Shown piece after piece: positions 8,378-17,245 of a DNA stretch of 48,055 bases; position 1 is the stretch's first letter, and each line of letters opens with the position of its first letter. The position numbers were made by a program, and so were the translations under genes. Origin of the DNA: Acidobacteriota bacterium (lineage in GTDB: Bacteria; Acidobacteriota; Terriglobia; UBA7540). A model generated the notes under the pieces. That model was not told the DNA's origin. It was given only the letters and a program-made list of their open reading frames with translations, and did not search any database. The stretch is taken from contig JAJYNF010000209.1 in NCBI GenBank assembly GCA_021786455.1, positions 1-48,055 on the forward strand. The letters are read 5' to 3'.

Positions 8378-8716
8378 ATGGCAGACAACAACCACGAAAA
8401 GACGAAGCTCACGCCGGACTCGATGACACTGATCGAGCCGCGATTTAGAAGCATCTACAAAGCCTTTTACAAAGAGAGCTACTTCACGCCCACGGCCCTC
8501 GACCTCAAAACGAAAGAGTTGATCGCCATAGGGTGCTCGCTGGTGGCCAAATGTGAAGGGTGCTTGCAGGGCCACATCAAAAAGGCCTTGGAGATTGGAG
8601 CGACCAAGCAGGAAATCTCCGACGCCATTGTCATTGCGGTGGGCATTGGGGCGGCCAGCGTAGTGGACATATCCGACAAGGTCGCGGGTCGGCTGGACTT
8701 GCATCATTTTGACTGA
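8378..8716 (+). CDS. Carboxymuconolactone decarboxylase / AhpD-like protein
   Basis: A small all-helical protein of 112 residues. The family core is visible: LDLKTKELIAIGCSLVAKC, then the redox motif Cys-Glu-Gly-Cys followed by LQGH, then an alpha hairpin ending AIVIAVGIGAAS. CxxC plus the following His are the catalytic features of AhpD-like alkylhydroperoxidases, so peroxide defence or a related thiol reaction is likely; the exact substrate is unknown. The start at 8378 was chosen because AAGGA lies 6-7 bases upstream; an ATG two codons earlier (8372) is the alternative. Confidence 0.88.
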   Translation: MADNNHEKTKLTPDSMTLIEPRFRSIYKAFYKESYFTPTALDLKTKELIAIGCSLVAKCEGCLQGHIKKALEIGATKQEISDAIVIAVGIGAASVVDISDKVAGRLDLHHFD

Positions 8717-8789
8717 GCCGGCCGCAGCCGATTCCTCCCGGCTGTCCACTTGGGGATGGGGTTCAACGAGCGGTGATTGATCCTCGCCT

Positions 8790-10016
8790 ATGGCTCACTC
8801 GACATTGCCGTTCGATGATCCCGCGCGGCCCGGTCTCTGGCGAGGCAAGAACGGCTTTGTCATCTTAAGTCTTTTTTTACTGCTATTCCTCGGTCTAGCT
8901 GACAATCAGACGATTCCCGCTTTGCTTCCACTGTTGGTCAAGTCACTGGGCATCAGCGTCGAGCAAGCCGGCTGGTTTGCCGTTTTCTACTCTTTCGCGG
9001 CGGCGGCGGCGGCCATGTTAACCGGCCCCCTCTCGGATCATTTCGGACGGCGGCGCTTTCTGGTGGGAGGGGCAGGGCTGTTCGCCGTCGCTTCATGGTT
9101 TGCCTCCCGAGCCGTTAGCCTGGCCATGCTCGGGGTTGCCCGGATGATGACGGGCTTCGCCGCTGGAACGATTTCAACCTGTTCCATCGCCATGGCAGGT
9201 GATTGGTTCCCCTATCAAATTCGCGGCCGCGCCGTCGGACTGATCTCTGTGGCCTATTTTGCAGCGCCAATCCTGGGAGTGCCCTTGGCGGCCGAGGTGG
9301 CGCAGCACTTTGGCTGGCGGGAAACGTTTGTGATTTTCGGAGCGTTCGCTCTTGTGGTAACTGCCGCTTCGCTGATGTTGCCTCGAGAAGAAATTCCACG
9401 AGCCTCGTCCGCCCGCCGCTTCCGGCAAACCCTCCGGGCTTGCCGGTCGTTTCTTCGTCGGCGGGACACGGCAGCAGCCTTGGCCATCGCCTTCTTAGTG
9501 TCGGGGGGACTTTACACTTTCATATACTACATCGGCCAGTGGCTGAGCGCCGCCTTTCACGTCAACACGCGAACCATCGGGGCCATCTTCATGCTCGGCG
9601 GGCTAATTGCGGTTGCCGGGTCGCCTTTGGGGGGGTATTTGTCGGACCGCTGGGGGAAAAGGGGAGTCTCTATCGCGGGCGATTTGGCGCTTGCGTCCTC
9701 GGTGGCGCTCGTCCCTTACATGCCATGGGGCATCGGCTTGCTGGCCGCCTTCGGCGCCGCGAGCCTTGGGGCTGCTTTTCGCCAGGGTCCCTTGACAGCC
9801 TTGATGACTGGGTTGGTCCCTTCCGCCGAGCGCGGCGCCTTTATGGCCTTGCGGAACGTTTTCTCACAAGTGGGCATTGGAGTCATGGTGTTCGCCGGCG
9901 GCTTGCTCTACCAGTGGCGCGGGTACGGCGCGGTCACGGCCCTATGCGCCCTGATGACCGCTGTCGTCGCCTTGCTTCTCGTAACCCACATCATGGAGCC
10001 ACTCGCGCGCCAATAA
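8790..10016 (+). CDS. Major facilitator superfamily transporter
   Basis: A 408-residue inner-membrane transporter with 12 predicted helices in two halves. Motif A is clear after TM2 (GPLSDHFGRRRFLVGG) and its counterpart occurs in the second half (GGYLSDRWGKRG). The overall look is that of DHA1-type drug or metabolite efflux carriers; the substrate cannot be read from sequence. No strong ribosome site precedes the ATG. It stands between the AhpD-like gene and a hydrolase gene with small gaps, without a regulator. Confidence 0.92.
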   Translation: MAHSTLPFDDPARPGLWRGKNGFVILSLFLLLFLGLADNQTIPALLPLLVKSLGISVEQAGWFAVFYSFAAAAAAMLTGPLSDHFGRRRFLVGGAGLFAVASWFASRAVSLAMLGVARMMTGFAAGTISTCSIAMAGDWFPYQIRGRAVGLISVAYFAAPILGVPLAAEVAQHFGWRETFVIFGAFALVVTAASLMLPREEIPRASSARRFRQTLRACRSFLRRRDTAAALAIAFLVSGGLYTFIYYIGQWLSAAFHVNTRTIGAIFMLGGLIAVAGSPLGGYLSDRWGKRGVSIAGDLALASSVALVPYMPWGIGLLAAFGAASLGAAFRQGPLTALMTGLVPSAERGAFMALRNVFSQVGIGVMVFAGGLLYQWRGYGAVTALCALMTAVVALLLVTHIMEPLARQ

Positions 10017-10088
10017 GGCCCACGCGCGAGGCACAGCTTAATTCTTGGGCAAGCCCAGCATCGAATGCCGGGCGATTGGAGGCCGAGC

Positions 10089-11036
10089 ATGACCCCGCGG
10101 CGCGCGTTTCAAGTAATGCTCAACGTATTTCTGATTCTCGCCGGTCTATTTGCGGTTTTTATCCTCGCCGTGGTGCCGTGGTTCGGAACGAATATCGTGA
10201 CCACTTATAGCTTTCATTTTCCCGATCCCAACGACGGCAAGACCCCTATCAGCTATGGACTCGATTTTCAGTGGATCAATTTTCAATCCTCCGACGGCAT
10301 TCCGCTGAGCGGCTGGTACGTTCCCTACCGGCCGAAGCCGCATGGAACCATCATCTATTGCCACGGCATGAACCGCACGCGCATCGAAATGCTGCCGATG
10401 GCGGTGTGGGGTCACCAGTTGGGCTACGACGGCCTGCTCTTTGATTTCCGCCATTCAGGGATGAGCGGCGGCAAAATCTCAACCATCGGTTATCAGGAGC
10501 GGCTTGACGTGGAAGCCGCGGTTCGCTATGCGCTCGAGCAGGAGAGCGCAGCGCGGCCGATCGTCCTTTGGGGAGTTTCCATGGGAGCCGCTGCGGCGTT
10601 AATGGCAGCGGCAGAAACTCCGACGGTCAATGCGGTTATTTCGGACAGCACTTTTCTTTCTTTCCGCCAGGTCATCATCCATCATGTGCATCTGTTTTTT
10701 CACCTACCCAGCTTTCCCGTCGCCGATGAGATCATCGCGTGGTCGGCTTGGCGTGGCCACTTCCGGCCGTCGGCGTTCGACTTGCGCAAAGCCGTGCGCC
10801 GCATCAACCCCCGCCCTATCCTCTTCATCGCGGTGCGGCACGATCAGCGAATGCCGCCGTGGATCGCGCAGAAGTTGTATTCGCTTTCGTCCAGCCCGAA
10901 GAAGATGCTCGTGATTGTTCCGGGACACGTGCACGGGGAAGGTTTTAATTCCGGCCGCGCGCCCTACGAAGCGGCCGTGCGGAAATTCCTCGCCGACCTG
11001 GCGCGACCTGCTGGAAAAGGAAATCGTTCCGAATAG
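10089..11036 (+). CDS. Membrane-anchored alpha/beta hydrolase
   Basis: A 315-residue protein with one N-terminal membrane helix (about residues 8-30) and a serine-hydrolase domain. The nucleophile elbow is GVSMGAAAA (GxSxG), the oxyanion/HG region is YCHGMNRTR, and a late GHVHGEGF fits the catalytic His; an Asp is expected in VRHDQRMP. This resembles the serine aminopeptidase S33 / BAAT-like group of membrane-anchored hydrolases. The start at 10089 has GGAGG six bases upstream; a start eight codons earlier has no such site. Substrate unknown. Confidence 0.9.
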   Translation: MTPRRAFQVMLNVFLILAGLFAVFILAVVPWFGTNIVTTYSFHFPDPNDGKTPISYGLDFQWINFQSSDGIPLSGWYVPYRPKPHGTIIYCHGMNRTRIEMLPMAVWGHQLGYDGLLFDFRHSGMSGGKISTIGYQERLDVEAAVRYALEQESAARPIVLWGVSMGAAAALMAAAETPTVNAVISDSTFLSFRQVIIHHVHLFFHLPSFPVADEIIAWSAWRGHFRPSAFDLRKAVRRINPRPILFIAVRHDQRMPPWIAQKLYSLSSSPKKMLVIVPGHVHGEGFNSGRAPYEAAVRKFLADLARPAGKGNRSE

Positions 11037-11088
11037 AGCTGACCTTGGGCGCGGGGGCGAGTGAGACTCACCCGTATTTTTCGGTCGG

Positions 11089-11982
11089 CTACCGGCCTTG
11101 GCGATGAAGAGCTTGAACGGCGCTGCGCGTGCGAAGCATCATGCTTTGGACGGTGGAGCGAATGGCGCCGCCAATAAAAGGCCGGATGATCCAGGCCAGC
11201 GCAAACGGAGCGTTTCGGCTGAGGCCGACGGATTCCCATTCGGCGATAACGCCGCCACGATTCTGCTCCAGCCGCCAGTAGCTATCCATGGCCCAAAGGT
11301 AGCCACCTCCCTGGCCGGGCAAATCATCATGCTCGTCAGGGCGGCCGGCGTTTTCCACCTGCATGACACGAGTGGAGTGGGAAATCATATAAGCGCGCTT
11401 GCGCCCCAAGATGAAGTAGTTCACATCATCGTCCATGTCGAGCGTGACGGTCAGCCACGGCGTTTTCTTTTGCAGGCGGACATAAACTAGAAAATGATTT
11501 CCGTCGTGCTGAAGCACGCGTGAGCGAACGATCTCCGGCTTAAAGAGCTGCCGGTAGCGGTTGTAATCTTGCAACACCCCGAGGGTTTGCTTGAGCGTGG
11601 CGTGGGGAATGTACATCACGGCGAACCAATGATGAACCCAACCGTCGGGGACGCGGAGCCGTCGCCCGGCCACATTCCGAGAGTGGATCTCCGCAACGTA
11701 TATGCCGCCTCGCTGGATTTGGGCCATGATCTGATTCCGCTCGCGCGCGGGTAACGAGTCGGTATAGAGAAACTTGGACGGTTGCTCGCCGTCGCGTTTC
11801 ATCCGGGCTTCGATTCGTTGAACATAGCGATCAAAGGCGACCAGCGTCTTCGATTGCAACTGAGCAGCGGGTAGGTTCGCCACATGGGTTTCCAACAGGA
11901 AGAGCCAAACTAGCCCTATCCACAACCTGCGACGGATAGGGCAAAGACCGAGCGCCGGGCGGGTCGAGGTTTTTTCGATCAT
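11089..11982 (-). CDS. Secreted START/SRPBCC-like protein of unknown function
   Basis: A 297-residue protein with an N-terminal hydrophobic export segment (LWIGLVWLFLLETH) followed by a soluble domain. The region from about residue 110 to the end has the strand/helix pattern and Trp/Tyr content of polyketide-cyclase or START-like lipid-binding domains (WFAVMYIPHATLKQTLGVLQ near the start of the fold). The start is placed at the ATG at 11982, which overlaps the bshA stop as ATGA; a longer frame into bshA is less likely. Function unknown; the coupling to bshA may be incidental. Confidence 0.72.
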   Translation of the reverse strand: MIEKTSTRPALGLCPIRRRLWIGLVWLFLLETHVANLPAAQLQSKTLVAFDRYVQRIEARMKRDGEQPSKFLYTDSLPARERNQIMAQIQRGGIYVAEIHSRNVAGRRLRVPDGWVHHWFAVMYIPHATLKQTLGVLQDYNRYRQLFKPEIVRSRVLQHDGNHFLVYVRLQKKTPWLTVTLDMDDDVNYFILGRKRAYMISHSTRVMQVENAGRPDEHDDLPGQGGGYLWAMDSYWRLEQNRGGVIAEWESVGLSRNAPFALAWIIRPFIGGAIRSTVQSMMLRTRSAVQALHRQGR

Positions 11983-13103
11983 CGTTCTTCCAGAACTCGC
12001 TGGTAGAGGTTTTCGTAGAGCGGAATGATTTTGGTTGAACAAAATTCAGCGAGCGCCCGCGCGCGGGCCGCCTGGCCCATGCGTTGCTGGAGGTCCGGAT
12101 TGTGAAAAATCTCCAACGTCTGCTGGGCCATGGTCTCAATGTCGCGGACAGGCGCCAAAAAACCTTCGGCGCCGTCGCGGACAACCTCGGAGATTCCCCC
12201 TACGCGAGAACAGACGACAGGCACGCCGCAAGCCATCGCCTCCAGCGCGGCCAGGCCAAAGGACTCCATCTCGCTCGGCAGAATGAAAACGTCCCCGCAG
12301 TTCAGCAAGCTTTGCACTTGATTCTGTTTCCCAAAGAAAATCACGTCACGTTCGACGCCTAGGTCCCGGGCCAGCCACTCGGCCAGGACGCGGTCGGGGC
12401 CGTCGCCGATCATAAAGAGCTTGGCGGGAATTTGGCGGCGGACCCGCGCGAAAACCTCAAGGACGTCGGTCACCCGCTTGACGGGACGAAAGTTCGACAA
12501 ATGAATGAGAATTTTTTCCTTGGGGGAGGCGTAATCATCCCGCTGGCTGACGCCGTCGGCGGGCTTGAAAACGTCGCAGTTGACAAAGTTGGGAATCACC
12601 TCCACAGGACGCCGAATGCCAAATTCCGCCATCGTGACCTGCCGCAAGTATTCGGAGATAGCCGTCACCCCATTACTCTCTTCAATCGAGAAGCGGGTCA
12701 TGGGAAGGTAGGACCGATTGGCCCCGACTAACGTGATGTCCGTGCCGTGCAAGGTGGTTACAAACGGGATGCGTTGCTCGCCGAGCATGGCTCGCGCCAG
12801 GTAGGCGCTCACCGAATGCGGGATTGCGTAATGAACGTGTAGCAGGTCGAGCCGCTCATTGACCGCCACGTTATACATCTGGGAAGCGAGGGCCAGCGTG
12901 TACGGGGGATGATCGAAGAGGGGATAATTGACCACTTCCACTTCGTGGAAGTGGAGGCGGTTGTGAGTATCCGTCATCCGAACGGGGACGGCGTAGCTAA
13001 TGAAGTGAATGTCGTGACCGCGCTGGGCCAGTTCGAGACCAAGCTCGGTCGCTACCACTCCGCTTCCCCCGTAGGTGGGATAACAGGTGATTCCGATTCG
13101 CAT
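11979..13103 (-). CDS. bshA: N-acetyl-alpha-D-glucosaminyl L-malate synthase
   Basis: GT4-family glycosyltransferase that joins GlcNAc from UDP-GlcNAc to L-malate, the first step of bacillithiol synthesis; 374 residues. The N-terminus MRIGITCYPTYGGSGVVATE is diagnostic for BshA, and LHGTDITLVG, the HLSNFRPVKR segment, and the EX7E-like PSEMESFGLAALEAMACG complete the two Rossmann domains. The start is the ATG at 13103; a TTG one codon earlier is less likely. No bshB or bshC is in the window. Overlaps the next gene by 4 bases. Confidence 0.95.
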   Translation of the reverse strand: MRIGITCYPTYGGSGVVATELGLELAQRGHDIHFISYAVPVRMTDTHNRLHFHEVEVVNYPLFDHPPYTLALASQMYNVAVNERLDLLHVHYAIPHSVSAYLARAMLGEQRIPFVTTLHGTDITLVGANRSYLPMTRFSIEESNGVTAISEYLRQVTMAEFGIRRPVEVIPNFVNCDVFKPADGVSQRDDYASPKEKILIHLSNFRPVKRVTDVLEVFARVRRQIPAKLFMIGDGPDRVLAEWLARDLGVERDVIFFGKQNQVQSLLNCGDVFILPSEMESFGLAALEAMACGVPVVCSRVGGISEVVRDGAEGFLAPVRDIETMAQQTLEIFHNPDLQQRMGQAARARALAEFCSTKIIPLYENLYQRVLEER

Positions 13104-13191
13104 CAAAGGAATCCCGGAAGAATCAGGCTCCTGCCGCCCCCGAGCTTTGAAGTCAAGCCGCGCGGCCGTCGAGAAGTAAAAAGGACTGAGG

Positions 13192-13683
13192 CTAAGACCG
13201 GCGCTTGGCGACGGCCTTCTTTTTATGGGCGCCTTCCAGCACGATCACTTGTTGAACGGACCGCTTTCCGCCGCTTTCCGAATAATAGATGAGCACGTCC
13301 GTGCCCGGAACCAGGGATCTAAGGGCAAGCCTTTTACCGTCGAGATTTTCGACGTGCGTCCCCCTTCGCACCGGGAAAATCTCCGTGTCCTCTCCGTGAT
13401 GGGTCGCAACGTTCAGGATCTTCATCTTTCTGTCGAGCGATTGCACCACTCCGCTGAAAGCCTGCTGTCTTGAACCCTTCATCTTGTGATGTCCGGGCAG
13501 CTTGCTCAAGGAGCCTTGTCCCATGCTCCCGACAGGCGCGATAGCCAGCGCCACCAACAGAGAACAACCTATCAACCCCCCTCGAAGCCATGCGCGCGGC
13601 CGCCCATCGGCCGCTGTCCTAACTCCCTGCCCCGTGATGGGTTCGATCGAGACGGGAAAGATTTCGCCGTGATTCGTTGTCAT
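13192..13683 (-). CDS. Exported small protein, DUF5666-like
   Basis: A 163-residue protein: short N-terminal part, one hydrophobic export helix (LIGCSLLVALAIAPVG, about residues 36-51), then an 80-residue beta-rich domain and a basic Lys/Arg tail (KKKAVAKRRS). The SGVVQSLDRKMKILNV segment and the later PGTDVLIYY resemble the short OB-like repeats of DUF5666-type proteins, a loose match. The start at 13683 has GGGAGGG a few bases upstream, and was preferred over a longer frame reaching 13812. Function unknown. Confidence 0.65.
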   Translation of the reverse strand: MTTNHGEIFPVSIEPITGQGVRTAADGRPRAWLRGGLIGCSLLVALAIAPVGSMGQGSLSKLPGHHKMKGSRQQAFSGVVQSLDRKMKILNVATHHGEDTEIFPVRRGTHVENLDGKRLALRSLVPGTDVLIYYSESGGKRSVQQVIVLEGAHKKKAVAKRRS

Positions 13684-13862
13684 GCCATCCCTCCCACGTA
13701 GCGAATCCCGTAAATGGGCGGCTCTTCTCTCTTGCCGAGTCGCCGGACGAATGACCGGCTCCTCCGCGCTCGCGCTCGGCCTGGACGGCCTATGGACGCC
13801 GTCTCTGCTCAAATCCGCCGCATACCCCCTGGGGCAGGGCGCGAGTGCGAGCGTCCGGCAAC

Positions 13863-14201
13863 CTAGTTATTGTCCACGCTGCCTGAAAAGTCCCCGTCGC
13901 CGCCGTTCTTGCCTTCGGCTTGCTTGTACATATAGCGAATGCAGGTCTTCATGATCAGCAGGTTCGGCTCATTGGCGCGATGCACCTTGATGCAATCCTT
14001 GTCGTACCATTCAATCACGCCACGAACTTGTTCGCCTTGGTCGAGCACGACCACCATCGGCGTGCGAGCCTGCATTTGCTTGATGTAATAGAAATTTTCA
14101 GCGTTGGTCTGCTCGGGCGGCGTCGGCTTTTTCCGAGGCGCCCGATTGCCCATTTGGTCCTGGACTTCGGAAAGCGTGGGACGAATTAGTTTTCGGTTCA
14201 C
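13863..14201 (-). CDS. Divergent Hfq-like Sm protein
   Basis: A 112-residue protein with a basic N-terminal extension (~30 residues), an Sm fold and a Gly/Asp-rich tail. Residues ~48-75, TPMVVVLDQGEQVRGVIEWY followed by D, follow the Hfq Sm1 pattern (P-x4-L-x2-G-x4-G-x-I-E-x-[FY]-D). The Sm2 part reads MKTCIRYM where Hfq has YKHAI, so the usual His of the uridine pocket is replaced, and the N-terminal Gln that binds uridine aligns with Glu35. It begins with GTG after AAGGAG. Probably an RNA chaperone hexamer with altered RNA preference; another small Sm-like role is possible. Confidence 0.75.
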   Translation of the reverse strand: MNRKLIRPTLSEVQDQMGNRAPRKKPTPPEQTNAENFYYIKQMQARTPMVVVLDQGEQVRGVIEWYDKDCIKVHRANEPNLLIMKTCIRYMYKQAEGKNGGDGDFSGSVDNN

Positions 14202-14659
14202 TGGTTAATGCTCCTTCTAACGGCTTCCTTCGAGGCACTGGCGAGCATTGCCGCAAGTTCCAGATGATTAATTCTGGAGCCTGTGAGGGTAGATGAGCGA
14301 ATTCCCTCCTGGGTTTCCCTATTTAATCTACCCGAACGTTGGGCATTTTCGCCAGGGGACTAATTAGCTTATACCACGGATTCTCAGTTCAGACAACACG
14401 CTATCGCGCCGCTTTCGTGTTTTTTCTTCTGCTCCCGCGCCAGGAGCAATTCTCATCGCAAATTCCGAGTCCGGTGGGAGGTCCCGATGGGGACCCGCGC
14501 CGAAGAACGGTCGGACTCCGTCAGCTTTACGCTCTGCGATGGCTTTGACATCAAAAAGCACGGCGGAGAATTTGCTTGGGAAATGTGCGGCGTCAAGCTG
14601 CCCCGCGCTACTTCCCTCACGGGCAGGGTTGACTTGCCGTTGAGGGGCCTATATGCTGC
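14202..14659. other. Divergent intergenic region, 458 bases
   Basis: Separates the Hfq-like gene (leftward) from the secreted TIM-barrel gene (rightward) and should hold both promoters. The left half is AT-richer than its surroundings (around 14260-14380). An open frame beginning at 14487 has a good GGGAGG upstream but runs into and antiparallel to the codon usage of the next gene, so I do not call it. No stable terminator or RNA gene was recognised. Confidence 0.5.
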
Positions 14660-16351
14660 ATGGCTCAAATGCGAGCGGGAGTCACAAAACCGATGTTTTC
14701 TCGACAGACAGTTGCGCCGAACATTCGCTGGCCCCGAATCTTATCTGGGCTGCTGTTGTTGCTGCTGGCAGCGGCACCCTCGTTGCAAGCAGTCCAATGG
14801 CAAACACTTTTCACCGCGCAAGACGTGCGAGACGATCTTTCGACGCCGGCGGGCCGCGAGGCCGCGCTGGCGTTTTGCCGACGAATGCACATTACCAAGG
14901 TCTATTTGGAGGTTTTCCGAGACGGCTACCAAGCCGACGCCACGACGCTCGGCGAGGCGCGCAATTTTTTCCGCCGCGCCGGAATTCATGTGGCAGGGTG
15001 CGTGGCCACCACCGATCTCGGCAAGCCCTCAACCGGCTGGAAGATTGTCGCCTGTTACACGAACTTGGCCAATCGGGAACATTTGGCGTCCATCTTTCGC
15101 TACGCCGCAAGCCTTTTCAACGAAATCATTATTGATGATTTTTTCTTTACCGATTGCCAGTGCTCGGAATGCTCAGCGGCGAAAGGCTCCATGAGCTGGA
15201 CACAGTACCGCGACCGACTGATGGTGCAGGTTAGCCGCCAGGACGTGCTGGCGCCGGCGCGCGCCGTAAACCCCAAGGTGCGCATTATTTTGAAATACCC
15301 GCAATGGTATGACCAATACCAGAACCGCGGCTACGTGGTGGATAAGGAAACGGCCCTCTACGACCGGATCTGGGTGGGGACGGAGACGCGCGATCCGGCG
15401 TCGCCGCATTGGGGAAACACGCAGCAATACAGAGGCTTTTTCCTCTACCGATGGCTTTCCCAAATCGGCGGCGCGAAGACCGGCGGCGGCTGGTTCGATC
15501 CTTACGGCACCAACGCGGCGTTCTATATGGACCAAGCGTGGACGACGGTGCTGGCGGGCGCCCAGCAGGTTTTCCTGTTTCACTACGGGTCGTTGATTTC
15601 GCCGCGCTATCAGGCGCAGGCGAGGGCGCTCGAACAGGCGGAGCCCAAGCTCGAGGCACTCAGCAAGCTGGTTGGGCAATGGGAGGGTATCGCTGCCTAT
15701 AAACCTATCTCGAGTAGTCCGGGTTCGGAGCCTTACATCTTCGATCAGGTGGGCATGCTGGGCATTCCACTCGTGCCGACGGCTACCTTTCCCGCGAAGG
15801 CACCGGCGGCCATGTTTGCCGAATACGCCATGCATGATCCGCAATTTGTCCCGGAGCTCAAGCGGTTTCTCGAAAACGGTGGCACCGCGTTCCTGACCGA
15901 AGGCTTGGCGCATCGGTTGAATCTCGATCCCCGCCTGGCAGCTTATGGCTCGCTGGAATTGCCGAAGGGCCAATTGATTGAGACGAAGAAAGCTGGGCCG
16001 GGCCAAATCGTTATCTTTTCTGACGCGCTGCCCGATCTGGCGAAGGTGGACTCGGAGGACCGCGTCGAGCAGTTGACGCCGGACCTCCGCGCTGCGCTCA
16101 ATCAGTTGCGGGAGGCGGTGGGAAACTTCACGCCGATTTCCCCCGACGCGCCACCCCGGGTCGCGGTGTTCCCGATGGGCGGGCGAGTGGCGGTGATGAA
16201 TTATACCGAACTGCCCGTGGCCTGCCACGTAGAGATGGGCGGCATGGCTTCAACGATGCGGACGCAGGTTTTTGCCGCCAACGGGGCGACCTTGGCCTCG
16301 GACCGTGAAACACTGCGGTTGCCGCCCCACAGTTTGATCGTCGTCGAGTAG
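14660..16351 (+). CDS. Secreted TIM-barrel protein, glycosidase-like, unknown substrate
   Basis: A 563-residue exported protein. The signal peptide is ILSGLLLLLLAAAPSLQA within the first 45 residues. Residues ~60-320 look like a beta/alpha barrel: ITKVYLEVFRDGY, then FNEIIIDDFFFTDC with an acidic IDDFFF strand end typical of glycosidase-like barrels, and ILKYPQWYDQYQ. Residues ~330-470 resemble a flavodoxin/GATase-like module, with a small beta domain at the end, an order seen in beta-galactosidase-like enzymes. The specific family was not recognised. An ATG at 14693 is an alternative start with a closer signal peptide. Confidence 0.72.
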   Translation: MAQMRAGVTKPMFSRQTVAPNIRWPRILSGLLLLLLAAAPSLQAVQWQTLFTAQDVRDDLSTPAGREAALAFCRRMHITKVYLEVFRDGYQADATTLGEARNFFRRAGIHVAGCVATTDLGKPSTGWKIVACYTNLANREHLASIFRYAASLFNEIIIDDFFFTDCQCSECSAAKGSMSWTQYRDRLMVQVSRQDVLAPARAVNPKVRIILKYPQWYDQYQNRGYVVDKETALYDRIWVGTETRDPASPHWGNTQQYRGFFLYRWLSQIGGAKTGGGWFDPYGTNAAFYMDQAWTTVLAGAQQVFLFHYGSLISPRYQAQARALEQAEPKLEALSKLVGQWEGIAAYKPISSSPGSEPYIFDQVGMLGIPLVPTATFPAKAPAAMFAEYAMHDPQFVPELKRFLENGGTAFLTEGLAHRLNLDPRLAAYGSLELPKGQLIETKKAGPGQIVIFSDALPDLAKVDSEDRVEQLTPDLRAALNQLREAVGNFTPISPDAPPRVAVFPMGGRVAVMNYTELPVACHVEMGGMASTMRTQVFAANGATLASDRETLRLPPHSLIVVE

Positions 16352-16365
16352 CAGCAGGGTTTGAG

Positions 16366-16824
16366 ATGCTCCGACACTTAGCGTTCCTCGGCTTTGCGCT
16401 TGCCTTGGCCGGATCGAGAGCGGCTGCGCAATCCTTGCCTGCGCCCGCCGCGAAAAGGCCGGCGCCCGCGCGAGCCGTTGCCCAGGCTCCAGCGGCGCCG
16501 CACCGCTTTTTCGACCGCGCGAATCTGGCGCTGTTCGCAGGGGTCGCAGCAGTCCGCGTTCTCGATTTCACTTCGACCGAACATTTCCGCGAGCGCGGCC
16601 ACAACGAAGTCCTGCTGACCAACAGCATCGTGGACAACAAGCCGCTGTTCGCCGTAATCGAGGCGGCGGGATTCGCAGCTTCGGTCGCGGTTTCTTACTG
16701 GCTCTACCGCCGTGGTCATTATCGCCTGGAGCGATGGGTTTCCATCCTGCACATCGGGGTGGCTGCCGCCGGGGACATCCACAATTACGCGCTCGGCCGC
16801 CCCGGGGGCCCGGGAACACCTTGA
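16366..16824 (+). CDS. Exported/membrane protein of unknown function
   Basis: A 152-residue protein with an N-terminal signal peptide (LAFLGFALALAGSRAAA), a Pro/Ala-rich linker (residues ~22-45) and then three hydrophobic segments (~52-66, ~100-115, ~125-140). Polar groups HNEVLLTNSIVDNKP and GDIHNY flank the helices. It follows the TIM-barrel gene by 14 bases and may be co-transcribed. No family recognised. Confidence 0.65.
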   Translation: MLRHLAFLGFALALAGSRAAAQSLPAPAAKRPAPARAVAQAPAAPHRFFDRANLALFAGVAAVRVLDFTSTEHFRERGHNEVLLTNSIVDNKPLFAVIEAAGFAASVAVSYWLYRRGHYRLERWVSILHIGVAAAGDIHNYALGRPGGPGTP

Positions 16825-17245
16825 ATTTGCGCCAGGCGCGGCGTCCGTTTGAACAAGCCGGTTTCCTCGCAACGTTTGTCACAGCTTTCTGGCGGCTCGG
16901 CTTGGGCTTCTGACTTGCGCCTGCGGCAGGTTGCTTGCCGGCTATTTTTCTATCCACTTCTGCGGGATTTTCTGCGCGATCTGGTTCGTCGGCACGCTCA
17001 TCATCCCTTTCACAAGGTCACGTAAATCGGCGTCAAATGTTTCTCCTGGTCGTCCACATGCTCAAGGCGATGGCAGCGGTCTTGCGCGTCAGGGTCAGCC
17101 GCACCATGGCGGGCAACATGTCCTTGGCCAGCAACCCTTCATAAAAAGCGCACAACACTCGGGGCAGCGCGCGATGGAGTTCCGGCGGCGCTGAACCATA
17201 TCAATTCGTCCACGGTGCCGCCCGACCCATGGGTTGCCCATCCGG
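16825..17245. other. Intergenic stretch, 421 bases, containing a decayed frame
   Basis: No intact gene. The part from about 16942 to 17200 holds frame-shifted remnants on the - strand, listed separately. The rest shows no recognisable feature. Confidence 0.5.
16942..17200 (-). pseudogene. Frameshifted remnant of an unidentified gene
   Basis: Read on the - strand, an open stretch from about 17190 to 17033 encodes a protein-like segment (ALPRVLCAFYEGLLAKDMLP, then VRLTLTRKTAAIALSMW) and stops in a TTT-GAC context. Removing one T there joins it to a second open stretch ending with TAG at 16942 (FDADLRDLVKGMM ... QKIPQKWIEK). The amino-acid pattern RKTAAIALSMW weakly resembles the tail of some transposases, but this is not firm. 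It may also be chance in GC-rich DNA. Confidence 0.3.

Noticed and set aside
14487..15194. Open frame of 235 codons with GGGAGG upstream of its ATG
   Set aside because: It overlaps most of the secreted TIM-barrel gene in another frame, is Arg/Cys-rich like a shadow frame and has no domain.
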